Assembly: GCF_036010505.1 (NCBI RefSeq)
Contig: NZ_CP108569.1
Location: forward strand, 4,827,001 to 4,891,000
From: Streptomyces sp. NBC_01197
Lineage (GTDB): Bacteria; Actinomycetota; Actinomycetes; Streptomycetales; Streptomycetaceae
DNA length: 64,000 bases
Reading direction: 5' to 3'
In this document: one piece after another, positions 28,151 through 35,713 of the stretch
Layout of the letters: every line of letters starts with the position of its first letter
How positions within the stretch are numbered: the first letter of the stretch is position 1
The notes under the pieces: generated by a model
Told to the model about the DNA's origin: nothing
Seen by the model: the letters and a program-made list of their open reading frames with translations, nothing else
Database searches by the model: none
Program-made: the position numbers and the translations under genes

Positions 28151-28897
28151 TCAGCCGACCGGCACCTCCCGGCAGGCCGCTGCCTGCACGATCCGAGTGT
28201 CGATGGTGATGCCGCCACGCGGCCGCCCTCCGGCGATGTCCGCCGCCCGCAGGCAGAAGTGCACCCACATGTTGAACTGGATCTCCTTGGACACCCGGAG
28301 CCGGCAGTACAGCAGATCCGCCAGCCGGTCGCCCGCCCGGCACCACGCCTCGACCTCGAAGGAGAGCAGCCCGCCCTCCTCCCTGGCCCGGAACTCGATC
28401 TGGCCGGCTTCGAGATGGCCCTGCAGTGTCCCGAATCTGAACGACGCCTCGCCCCGGTGAAGCACGCGTACGGGTCCGTCCCACGGGCCGGGCATCCGCA
28501 CGCGGTACTCGTCGCCGGGGCGCACGGTTCCCCTGTGGCCGGCCGTCTTGTCGAACACCGCGGCACCGTGCGGAGCCGCCTGGTTCAAGTCGGCCATGAC
28601 GGAACGCATCAGCTCCCGCGGGCCCACTTCGCTGCCTTCGATCAGGACGGAGAAGCGCCGGTGGAGCATCGGGCCGACGCCGTCCTCCAGGCGCTTGCTA
28701 CGCCCGTCGATGAACTCGGCCGGTACGACGGGCGGCAGATCGCTGCTGTCGCCGGCCGTCTCGCTGCGGTGCAGCGCGCTGATCCGCCAGAGGTAGTTCC
28801 AGGACATGATCGCCACCCCGGCGGGGAACCGCAGAAGAACCCCGAGTCGGCGCCGACGGGACATTTGCCACGGTTGCTCGGTGTGAACTGATGTCAT
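28151..28897 (-). CDS. DUF1990-related protein
   Basis: The protein has 248 residues. A short basic head and a hydrophobic segment (LLRFPAGVAIMSWNYLW) precede a beta-rich domain like that of DUF1990, seen as GEASFRFGTLQGHLEAGQIEFRA and FEVEAWCRAGDRLADLLYC in shortened form: RFGTLQGHLEAGQ and FEVEAWCRAGD. A second, divergent member lies at 29427. The role is unknown; the fold may bind a lipid or other hydrophobic ligand. A TATTGT hexamer (complement of 28904-28909) puts transcription start on the ATG, suggesting a leaderless message. Confidence 0.7.
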   Translation of the reverse strand: MTSVHTEQPWQMSRRRRLGVLLRFPAGVAIMSWNYLWRISALHRSETAGDSSDLPPVVPAEFIDGRSKRLEDGVGPMLHRRFSVLIEGSEVGPRELMRSVMADLNQAAPHGAAVFDKTAGHRGTVRPGDEYRVRMPGPWDGPVRVLHRGEASFRFGTLQGHLEAGQIEFRAREEGGLLSFEVEAWCRAGDRLADLLYCRLRVSKEIQFNMWVHFCLRAADIAGGRPRGGITIDTRIVQAAACREVPVG

Positions 28898-28903
28898 AAC
28901 GTC

Positions 28904-28936
28904 ACAATAAGATCAAAAGCTGGCAGTTCATATTAT
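28904..28936. promoter_or_regulatory. overlapping divergent promoters in an AT-rich gap
   Basis: The 80-base gap is unusually AT-rich. Leftward: ATGAAC (complement of 28926-28931), 16-base spacer, TATTGT (complement of 28904-28909). Rightward: TATTAT at 28931-28936, 41 bases before the GTG at 28978. The leftward -35 and rightward -10 share bases, so the two genes could compete for polymerase. Confidence 0.35.
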
Positions 28937-28977
28937 TCAGTGCTTTTACGCCGCTGCGGCGGGATGTTGGAGGTACG

Positions 28978-29346
28978 GTGCGGATCTCACGGGCGCTGCA
29001 ACGCACAGGTGTGCGTGGTGCATACATGGAGGCGGCCTCGATGGCCGCGGTGGGGCTCTGTATCGGGTTCTGGCTGCGCGCCAAGGGCTACGACCAGGAT
29101 GAACGGGGCAATGCGGAGCGGCGTGCGCTGTTCGTCGGCCTCTGGCCTCCCATGTTGTGGCTGGTCGGCCAGTCCATCTGCGAGATCGACCGCATGGAGC
29201 AACCCCGGCATCTGGGCGGGCTCGGGCGGATGGACCTCGGGCGGCTCGGCAGGCTCAGCCGGCTCGGGCGACTCGGGCGGACGGGTGTCGGGCGGACAGG
29301 TGTCGGGCCGATGGGCAGGCTCGGGCGGATGGGGAAGTGCGGGTAG
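28978..29346 (+). CDS. small membrane protein with Leu-Gly-Arg repeat tail
   Basis: The protein has 122 residues. EAASMAAVGLCIGFWLRAKGYDQDERG and FVGLWPPMLWLVGQSI give two hydrophobic helices; the key words are AVGLCIGFWLRAKGYDQ and LWPPMLWLVG. After residue 68 the chain is a Gly/Leu/Arg repeat (LGRLGRLSRLGRLGR) from a DNA repeat of roughly six-base units. The first part looks like a genuine conserved small protein. The repeat tail probably expanded by slippage and may replace the original stop. GTG 28978 has GGAGG at four bases; an internal ATG at 29026 is possible. Confidence 0.55.
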   Translation: MRISRALQRTGVRGAYMEAASMAAVGLCIGFWLRAKGYDQDERGNAERRALFVGLWPPMLWLVGQSICEIDRMEQPRHLGGLGRMDLGRLGRLSRLGRLGRTGVGRTGVGPMGRLGRMGKCG

Positions 29347-29353
29347 CCCGGGT

Positions 29354-29390
29354 GCGGTGGCGGTGGCGGTGGCGGTGGCGGTGGCGGTGC
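29354..29390. repeat. (GCGGTG)n microsatellite
   Basis: About six copies of a GGTGGC-phased hexamer lie between the small membrane protein and the second DUF1990 gene. Together with the GGGCGGACTC-like repeats just upstream this forms roughly 160 bases of simple sequence. Confidence 0.8.
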
Positions 29391-29426
29391 GGTCGGCGTC
29401 GCGGAGATCTTCACTGAGAGGCGTCC

Positions 29427-30137
29427 ATGCTGCGTGAAAGGCGGCTCCACGGCGAGGGCGCTGCCTCTGCGCTGCACTCCCTGAAAGGGCTTCAGGTCAA
29501 CTACTCGCTCCCGCCCGGCCATACGCCCACGCGGGAGGAGGGCTGGCACGTGGACTCGTTCCGTCAGCCGCTCGGCCATGAGCAGCCGGGCGACCCGGAG
29601 CCGGGCGGAACCTGGGACATCGCCTGTCGGCTCGTGCGCGACTACCAGTTCCCCGAACCGGGCATCCTCCGGGCGCTCTACCGCCGCGACGACGCGTTGC
29701 TCGGGCGGAACATCCTTCTGGAGGGGCACTTCCTCGGCCTCCGCTTCGACATGGGAGTCAGGATCACATCGGTCACCGACGAGCTGCGCGGTACGGGTGA
29801 CTCCGCGGAACGGGTCTGGGGCTGGGGCTACCGGACGCTCGACGGACATTTGGAGGAGGGGGAGCTCCACTACCAGGTGATCAAGTACCCGCACACGGGT
29901 GCTGTCGAGTTCCTGATCACCGGTTACTCCCGGCGGGCGGCGATCAGCAACCTCGTCGTCCGCGCCGGCTTCATCCTGTTCGGCCGTATGACACAGCGCC
30001 GCTTCTACCGCGCCAGCGCGGCCCGGCTCCACAGCCTGACCCGGGCCGAACTGCTCGGCGCCCCGCCGGATGAACCGCAGCCGTCCCCGGCCGGCGACAG
30101 CCTGGTCGTGGTCCCGGGCACCGCGGGCACCGCGTAG
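29427..30137 (+). CDS. DUF1990 family protein
   Basis: The protein has 236 residues. The centre shows typical DUF1990 features: the ADP-rich linker FPEPGILRALYRRDDALLGR, GHFLGLRFDMGVRI, and RVWGWGYRTLDGHLEEGELHYQVIKY (recognisable by GYRTLDGHLEEGE and VEFLITGYSRRA), then a C-terminal hydrophobic helix and FYRASAARLHSLT. Function is unknown. It is the more canonical of two members here and ends 20 bases before the tandem tRNA-Cys repeats. The start (ATG 29427) has GAGAGGCG upstream. Confidence 0.78.
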   Translation: MLRERRLHGEGAASALHSLKGLQVNYSLPPGHTPTREEGWHVDSFRQPLGHEQPGDPEPGGTWDIACRLVRDYQFPEPGILRALYRRDDALLGRNILLEGHFLGLRFDMGVRITSVTDELRGTGDSAERVWGWGYRTLDGHLEEGELHYQVIKYPHTGAVEFLITGYSRRAAISNLVVRAGFILFGRMTQRRFYRASAARLHSLTRAELLGAPPDEPQPSPAGDSLVVVPGTAGTA

Positions 30138-30156
30138 CGGCACGGCGGCGTGCGGA

Positions 30157-30395
30157 GCTTCCGTAGGCAGAGGTACGCAGAGGCTGTGGCGGGAATCGAA
30201 CCCACGTGCTGTGTCTTTCGGGGGGTGACCCCCGGGCCCCCAGCTGGAACCGCCAGGGCGGGGGCTTCCGTACGCTGAGGTACGCAGAGGCCGTGGCGGG
30301 AATCGAACCCGCGTGCTGTGTCTTTCGGGGGGTGACCCTCGGGCCCCCAGCCGGAACCGCCAGGGCGGGGGGCTTCCGTACGCTGAGGTACGCAG
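30157..30395. repeat. two tandem units containing the 3' end of tRNA-Cys, abutting the intact tRNA
   Basis: A unit beginning GCTTCCGTA recurs at 30157, 30264 and 30372 (spacing 107 and 108). Each unit carries about 26 bases equal to the T-arm and acceptor 3' side of tRNA-Cys (GGCGGGAATCGAACCC on this strand). Only the last continues into the whole tRNA; the first two continue into TGCTGTGTCTTTCGGGG and a GC-rich hairpin (GGGGGTGACCCCC-like). The pattern could come from repeated insertion/excision at a tRNA attachment site or from simple tandem duplication. Confidence 0.85.
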
Positions 30396-30467
30396 AGGCC
30401 GTGGCGGGAATCGAACCCACGTAACTCGCTTTGCAGGCGAGCCCCTAAACCACTCGGGCACACGGCC
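30396..30467 (-). tRNA. tRNA-Cys (GCA)
   Basis: Read on the minus strand the acceptor GGCCGTG pairs with CACGGCC. The D-arm GCCC-GAGTGGTTTA-GGGGC, the anticodon stem CTCGC/GCGAG with loop CTGCAAA (anticodon GCA), and the T-arm GTGGG-TTCGATT-CCCGC are all present, with T as discriminator. CCA is not encoded. The gene is intact. Confidence 0.97.
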
Positions 30468-30518
30468 AAGTCACCGGAACCGCCCCGTTCGCCCGCTCGG
30501 AACCGATCCAGTACGCCG

Positions 30519-30548
30519 ACCGTAGGCTCCCCACGCGCCCTGCCTCAA
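30519..30548 (-). promoter_or_regulatory. predicted tRNA-Cys promoter
   Basis: On the minus strand TTGAGG (30543-30548) and TACGGT (30519-30524) are separated by 18 bases, placing the start about 45 bases before the mature tRNA. This is a good match for a principal-sigma promoter. Confidence 0.5.
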
Positions 30549-30669
30549 GGCCGCGGGCGGTCCCGCAACGTGACTGCCACACCCCGTTCATGGTCGTACG
30601 ACCAACGGACCAGCCCGGCCCCGTCCTCCGACAGGGTCCATCCGGCAGTTCACCCCTTACTGTGTACCC

Positions 30670-32124
30670 ATGACCGCCCTGGAACCCCGCGACGCCGAGC
30701 TCGCAGCCCCCGACCTGCCCGACGACGGTATTTCCACCCCTTTGACCGGCGGGATCCTCGGCAGCGCGCACCGGGCGCTCAGTATCGGCATCGTCACCGT
30801 CGTCCTGCTCATCGCCTTCGAGGCGACCGCCGTCGGCACCGCGATGCCCGTCGCCGCACGGGAGTTGCACGGCGTCGCGCTCTACGCCTTCGCGTTCTCC
30901 GCCTACTTCACCACCTCGCTCTTCGCGATGGTCCTCTCCGGCCAGTGGGCCGACCGGAACGGGCCGTTGCGGCCGCTCGCCACCGGGATCGCCGCCTTCG
31001 CGGCCGGGCTGCTGCTCTCCGGTACGGCGTCCTCGATGTGGATCTTCGTGTCCGGGCGTGCGGTACAGGGGCTCGGCGGCGGGCTGGTCATCGTCGCGCT
31101 GTACGTCGTCGTCAGCCGCGCCTACCCGGAGCGGCTGCGACCCTCGATCATGGCGGCCTTCGCAGCGAGCTGGGTGGTCCCCTCCGTCGTCGGGCCGCTC
31201 GCGGCCGGCGCGGTCACCGAACACCTCGGCTGGCGCTGGGTCTTCATCGCCATCCCGGTCCTGGTGGTGCCGCCGCTCGCCCTCGCGCTGCCTGCGATCC
31301 GCCGGACGGCGGCAGGCCCGGCCGACCTCTCAGGGCCGCCGCCCGCCTTCGACCGGCGGCGCGTCCGCCTCGCGCTCGGGATCTCAGTGGGGGCCGGTCT
31401 GCTCCAGTACGCGGGCCAGGACCTGCGGTGGCTTTCGCTGGTCCCGGCAGTGGGGGGAGCGGCACTGCTGGTCCCCGCCGTGCTCGGGCTGCTGCCGCGC
31501 GGCACCTGCCGGGCGGCGCGCGGGCTGCCTTCCGTGGTGCTGCTGCGCGGGGTCGCCGCCGGGTCGTTCATCGCGGCCGAGAGCTTCGTACCGTTGATGC
31601 TGGTCACCCAGCGCGGACTCTCGCCGACGCTGGCCGGGCTCTCGCTGGCGGCCGGCGGCGGGACCTGGGCGCTCGGCTCGTTCGTACAGTCCCGGCCGCG
31701 CATGGAGCCGTACCGGGAGCGTCTGATGGTCATCGGCATGATCCTCGTGGCGGCGGCCATCCTGGCCGCGCCGAGTGTCCTGATCCACTCCGTCCCGGCC
31801 TGGACGGTCGCGGTGGCTTGGGCGTTCGGCTGCTACGGCATGGGCACGGTCATCGCCTCGACGAGCGTGATGATGCTGAAGCTGTCGGCCCCGGAGGAGG
31901 CGGGCGCGAACTCGGCCGCCCTCCAGATCTCCGACGGCCTCTCGAACGTCCTGATGCTCGCGGCGGGTGGCGCGGCCTTCGCGGCGCTGGGCGGGGGAGC
32001 GGTGGGCGCCCTGCACGACGGGGCGTCGGCGCCGCACCCGGCGGCGTACGCGGCGGTGTTCCTGCCGATGGCTGCGGTGGCACTGGTGGGGGGCTGGGTG
32101 GCTACGCGGGTGCGGACCACTTGA
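30670..32124 (+). CDS. MFS drug-efflux transporter
   Basis: The protein has 484 residues and 12-14 hydrophobic helices. Helix 1 is followed by FEATAVGTAMPVAARELHG, the DHA2-like motif, then GQWADRNGPLRPL (motif A), FVSGRAVQGLGGGLVIVALYVV (shortened key: GRAVQGLGGG) and SWVVPSVVGPLAAGAV (motif C, antiporter signature). This pattern fits a proton-coupled multidrug exporter. It is transcribed away from tRNA-Cys. The substrate is unknown. Confidence 0.88.
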   Translation: MTALEPRDAELAAPDLPDDGISTPLTGGILGSAHRALSIGIVTVVLLIAFEATAVGTAMPVAARELHGVALYAFAFSAYFTTSLFAMVLSGQWADRNGPLRPLATGIAAFAAGLLLSGTASSMWIFVSGRAVQGLGGGLVIVALYVVVSRAYPERLRPSIMAAFAASWVVPSVVGPLAAGAVTEHLGWRWVFIAIPVLVVPPLALALPAIRRTAAGPADLSGPPPAFDRRRVRLALGISVGAGLLQYAGQDLRWLSLVPAVGGAALLVPAVLGLLPRGTCRAARGLPSVVLLRGVAAGSFIAAESFVPLMLVTQRGLSPTLAGLSLAAGGGTWALGSFVQSRPRMEPYRERLMVIGMILVAAAILAAPSVLIHSVPAWTVAVAWAFGCYGMGTVIASTSVMMLKLSAPEEAGANSAALQISDGLSNVLMLAAGGAAFAALGGGAVGALHDGASAPHPAAYAAVFLPMAAVALVGGWVATRVRTT

Positions 32125-32139
32125 GTGGTACCGGATTGA

Positions 32140-32379
32140 CCCCGCCCTTGGTACTTCGACAAGGCGGCTTCGCTGCTCCAGTCGCTGGCCGTCAACCACC
32201 CCTTCATCCACGGGAACAAGCGCACGGCCTGGGTCTCCTGTGCCGTCTTCCTGGCCATGAACGGCGTGCAGCTACGGCCCGACATCGACGCGGCCGAGCG
32301 ACTCGTGGTCGCGGTGGCCGCCGGGCGTACGGAAGAAGTCAAGGAGATCTCCCAGGAGCTGCGCGCCCTGGCGGAGTGA
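32140..32379 (+). pseudogene. 5'-truncated Fic/Doc toxin remnant
   Basis: An open frame of about 80 codons begins right after an in-frame TGA (32137-32139) and has no start codon. It reads WYFDKAASLLQSLAVNHPFIHGNKRTAW…, in which HPFIHGNKR is the catalytic Fic loop HxFxxGNxR, followed by the Doc C-terminal helices (FLAMNGVQL, VAVAAGRTEEV). The N-terminal half and any Phd antitoxin are missing, and the frame abuts the MFS stop. It is the decayed end of a Phd-Doc toxin-antitoxin pair. Confidence 0.82.
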
Positions 32380-32533
32380 GCCGGTCCGCAGGGGCGTGAG
32401 CCGGGTCTCATCGTGCACGGGTGGTGCCGTTCGCACCGGGGCCCAACCCGGCCACAGGTAGGGTGGCCCGGTTGTCGTACCGCCGCCCCGTGCACCTCTG
32501 AGAACCGCACCCCTGAGAACCGATTCGGAGACC

Positions 32534-34315
32534 GTGACTACTACCGCCTCCCACCACCTCTCACCCGCCTTCCCCGGCCGCGCCCCCTGGGGCACCGCCA
32601 GCAAGCTGCGTGCCTGGCAGGAAGGCGCCCTGGAGCGTTACCTCCATGAGCAGCCCCGCGACTTCCTCGCGGTCGCGACCCCCGGCGCCGGGAAGACCAC
32701 CTTCGCGCTGACCCTCGCGTCCTGGCTGCTGCACCACCATGTCGTGCAGCAGATCACCGTCGTCGCGCCGACGGAGCATCTGAAGAAGCAGTGGGCGGAG
32801 GCCGCGGCCCGGATAGGGATCAAGCTCGACCCGGACTACAGCGCGGGCCCGCTGAGCAAGGAGTACGACGGCATCGCGGTCACCTACGCCGGTGTCGGCG
32901 TGCGCCCGATGCTGCACCGCAACCGCTGCGAGCAGCGCAAGACGCTCGTGATCCTGGACGAGATCCACCACGCGGGCGACAGCAAGTCCTGGGGCGAGGC
33001 GTGCCAGGAGGCGTTCGACCCGGCGACCCGGCGGCTCGCGCTGACCGGTACGCCGTTCCGCTCGGACACCAACCCGATCCCCTTCGTCGCGTACGAGGAG
33101 GGCAACGACGGTATCCGGCGCTCCTCCGCCGACTACACGTACGGCTACGGCAACGCGCTCGCCGACGGCGTCGTCCGTCCCGTCATCTTCCTCAGCTACA
33201 GCGGAAACATGCGCTGGCGCACCAAGGCCGGCGACGAGATCGCCGCCCGGCTCGGCGAACCGATGACCAAGGACGCGATCGGCCAGGCCTGGCGCACCGC
33301 GCTCGCGCCGACCGGTGAGTGGATCCCGAACGTGCTGCGCGCCGCCGACCAGCGGCTCACCGAGGTCCGCAAGGGCATTCCGGACGCCGGCGGTCTGGTC
33401 ATCGCCTCCGACCAGGACACCGCCCGCGAGTACGCCAAGATCCTCCGGAAGATCACCGGCGACCGGCCCGCAGTCGTGCTCTCCGACGAGAAGGCCGCGT
33501 CGAAGAAGATCGACCAGTTCGCCGCCGACGAGTCCCGTTGGATGGTCGCGGTCCGGATGGTGTCGGAAGGCGTCGACGTACCGCGCCTCGCCGTCGGCGT
33601 GTACGCCACCACCATCTCGACACCGCTCTTCTTCGCCCAGGCCGTGGGCCGTTTCGTACGCTCCCGCAGGCGCGGCGAGACCGCGTCCGTCTTCGTGCCG
33701 ACGATCCCGATGCTCCTCGACTTCGCGAACGAGATGGAGGTCGAACGGGACCACGTACTCGACAAGCCGAAGAAGGGCAGTGACGAGGAGAACCCGTTCG
33801 CGGAGGAGGACAAGCTCCTCGCCGACGCGGAGAAGCTGGAGGACGAGGAGACCGAGGAGCAGCTGCCCTTCGAGGCGCTGGAATCCGACGCTGTCTTCGA
33901 CCGGGTGCTGTACGACGGCGCCGAGTTCGGGATGCAGGCCCACCCGGGCAGCGAGGAGGAGCAGGACTACCTCGGCATCCCCGGCCTGCTGGAACCGGAC
34001 CAGGTGCAGCTGCTCCTCCAGAAGCGGCAGACCCGGCAGATCGCTCACAGCCGCCAGAAGCCGGCCGAGGAGGCCGACCTCCTGGAGAAGGCCGCCGAAG
34101 CACGCCCGGTCGTCACGCACAAGCAGCTGCTCGAACTGCGCAAGCAGCTCAACACGATGGTCTCGGCCTACACCCACCAGAGCGGCAAACCGCACGGCGT
34201 GATCCACACGGAACTGCGCCGCACCTGCGGGGGCCCGCCGAGCGCGGAGGCGACGGCGGGCCAGCTGAAGGAGCGCATCGCGAAGGTCCAGGAGTGGGCC
34301 ACGCGGATGCGGTGA
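32534..34315 (+). CDS. DEAD/DEAH-box helicase, XPB/Rad25-like
   Basis: The protein has 593 residues. Motif I is VATPGAGKTTFAL, motif Ia VVAPTEHLKKQW, motif II ILDEIHHAG (DEIH), motif III LTGTPFR, and motif VI is seen in QAVGRFVRSRRRGE. A C-terminal acidic linker (EEENPFAEEDKLLADAEKLEDEE, key ADAEKLEDEETEE) leads to a helical tail. This class unwinds duplex DNA in repair, but the exact pathway of the actinobacterial form is not known to me. GTG 32534 follows GGAGACC. It is flanked by the Doc remnant and the toxin locus. Confidence 0.87.
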   Translation: MTTTASHHLSPAFPGRAPWGTASKLRAWQEGALERYLHEQPRDFLAVATPGAGKTTFALTLASWLLHHHVVQQITVVAPTEHLKKQWAEAAARIGIKLDPDYSAGPLSKEYDGIAVTYAGVGVRPMLHRNRCEQRKTLVILDEIHHAGDSKSWGEACQEAFDPATRRLALTGTPFRSDTNPIPFVAYEEGNDGIRRSSADYTYGYGNALADGVVRPVIFLSYSGNMRWRTKAGDEIAARLGEPMTKDAIGQAWRTALAPTGEWIPNVLRAADQRLTEVRKGIPDAGGLVIASDQDTAREYAKILRKITGDRPAVVLSDEKAASKKIDQFAADESRWMVAVRMVSEGVDVPRLAVGVYATTISTPLFFAQAVGRFVRSRRRGETASVFVPTIPMLLDFANEMEVERDHVLDKPKKGSDEENPFAEEDKLLADAEKLEDEETEEQLPFEALESDAVFDRVLYDGAEFGMQAHPGSEEEQDYLGIPGLLEPDQVQLLLQKRQTRQIAHSRQKPAEEADLLEKAAEARPVVTHKQLLELRKQLNTMVSAYTHQSGKPHGVIHTELRRTCGGPPSAEATAGQLKERIAKVQEWATRMR

Positions 34316-34353
34316 GGTCCGGGGCTGTCGGCGACGGGGTACGGGCCGTCGGT

Positions 34354-34857
34354 TCAGTCCTCCTCCGTCCGGACCAGTACCAAGTCCAGGCCGTTCCCCC
34401 GGGCGGCCACCACCAAGTCGTACGTCGCACGCGTGACACCTTCCCAGGACCTGCCGCTTCCGACGCGGCGGAACCGCTGCAGCGGGTGGTCGCTGTTGGT
34501 GTACCAGCGCGCGTCCGGGCCCAAGGCCACGATCACATCATCCTCGATCGAACGGAGCTTGGGGTCTTCCATGAGGGCGTGATCAGCGCGACTGTCCGCC
34601 AGATCGCCGCCCAGCGCGCCCAGGACCCACCCGGTCGCCTCCGCCGAGGTGAACGGAGGCCGTCGCTCCAGATGCTCCGTCAGCTCCGAGGCATCCGTGA
34701 CCTCAAGGGGACAGACTGGCTGGAGCAGTTGCCAGCACACTTCGCCGATGGACAGGCCGGACGCCTCCGCTCGCAGCACCGCGACCCGTACTCCGTGATC
34801 GCCGGAAGTCTCGAACCGCGCCAGCCGGTTCTTCAGCGGCGAGCGCTTCTTCGTCAT
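34354..34857 (-). CDS. unrecognised protein at the end of the toxin-immunity operon
   Basis: The protein has 167 residues from ATG 34857 (MTKKRSPLKNRL); an ATG 33 bases upstream is also possible. It is acidic overall, with DDVIVALGPDARWYTN and a C-terminal strand pair TYDLVVAARGNGLDLVLVRTEED. I cannot assign a family. It lies 34 bases after the CdiI_2-like immunity gene and reads in the same direction, so it may be a second immunity protein or an orphan from an earlier cassette. It has no signal peptide or membrane helix. Confidence 0.65.
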   Translation of the reverse strand: MTKKRSPLKNRLARFETSGDHGVRVAVLRAEASGLSIGEVCWQLLQPVCPLEVTDASELTEHLERRPPFTSAEATGWVLGALGGDLADSRADHALMEDPKLRSIEDDVIVALGPDARWYTNSDHPLQRFRRVGSGRSWEGVTRATYDLVVAARGNGLDLVLVRTEED

Positions 34858-34891
34858 GACGTACCTCCCTCGTGCTTTCGGGACCGGCAAC

Positions 34892-35653
34892 TCACTGTTG
34901 AACGACCGCCCGCTTGTCGTGCGGCGGATATGCGGGGTTCCGCCCTACTGGAGGCTGGTATCCCACCGCTTCCAGGTGGGCGTTGAGCCGCTTGGCCATG
35001 TGATCCATCCACTGTGTGTAGGTCTGGCCCTCAGGTGGCATGAGCGAACAAGCGAGCCCCTCGACGGCTTCTTCTACACACTCCTCGGCGGGACAGATTT
35101 CGAGCAGTTCGCCGATCTCCTTGGCCGCAGCGGCGACCTCGTGCTCCGGCCCCCCGGCTCCGGCAGCCGTGTACTCGTCCAGCAGAGCGTCAGTCGGGAG
35201 TTCGGCGTCCTGGTGGAAGTAGCCACCGAGCAGGTTGTTGAGATTCGGCAGGCGCTCGCACCACTCCCAGCTGGTTTCCGGGATTGCGGGCTCGGCCACC
35301 TCGCCACGCTCGGTGAACGCGGCGAGGTGAGGAAGCATCGCAATCAGGCAGTCCTCGCGGGTGCGGCCGGGCGGAGTGATCATTGGCGGCATGGAAGCCA
35401 GGTTGGATGCCACATCGACCTCGTCGAGACCGTACTTGAGCACGTCCAGAATCTCGCGAGTCACCCGGAACGCACGACCTGGGTAGTACGTCGCCATCCG
35501 CAGATAGCTGCGCATCGCCTTTGATGTGATCTCGTCAGTGTCGGTGAACCGCTCCTCGCGGACCACCGACGAGTATGCCTCCAGCAGGAGGCGCAGCTCC
35601 GGCAGCCACTCGGCCCACGGCGCGTCATCGTCAAAGATATCCGGCTGCGTCAT
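34892..35653 (-). CDS. two-part immunity protein with C-terminal CdiI_2-like domain
   Basis: The protein has 253 residues. Residues about 130-225 resemble the CdiI_2 immunity family: NLNNLLGGYFHQDAEL is the hallmark (NLLGxYFHQD), followed by an acidic helical stretch and GQTYTQWMDHMAKRL. Residues 1-120 are a separate acidic helical region (DEITSKAMRSYLRMATYYPG, key AMRSYLRMATYYPG) that I do not recognise; standard CdiI_2 proteins lack it. The gene is 60 bases downstream of the toxin gene in the same direction, the usual toxin-then-immunity order. The expected role is to bind and block the RNase domain in kin cells. Confidence 0.78.
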   Translation of the reverse strand: MTQPDIFDDDAPWAEWLPELRLLLEAYSSVVREERFTDTDEITSKAMRSYLRMATYYPGRAFRVTREILDVLKYGLDEVDVASNLASMPPMITPPGRTREDCLIAMLPHLAAFTERGEVAEPAIPETSWEWCERLPNLNNLLGGYFHQDAELPTDALLDEYTAAGAGGPEHEVAAAAKEIGELLEICPAEECVEEAVEGLACSLMPPEGQTYTQWMDHMAKRLNAHLEAVGYQPPVGRNPAYPPHDKRAVVQQ

Positions 35654-35713
35654 CGCCTTTGTCTCAAAACCTCTCCGCTTTCGATGCTGTGGACGTTGTC
35701 CATCACGTTTTGG

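Noticed and set aside
30157..30400. The two upstream repeat units as extra tRNA genes
   Set aside because: They contain only the T-arm and acceptor 3' side; anticodon and D-arms are missing.
30157..30467. The same array as a CRISPR
   Set aside because: Only three units of about 107 bases with no spacer variation pattern and no cas genes nearby; the repeated part is tRNA sequence.
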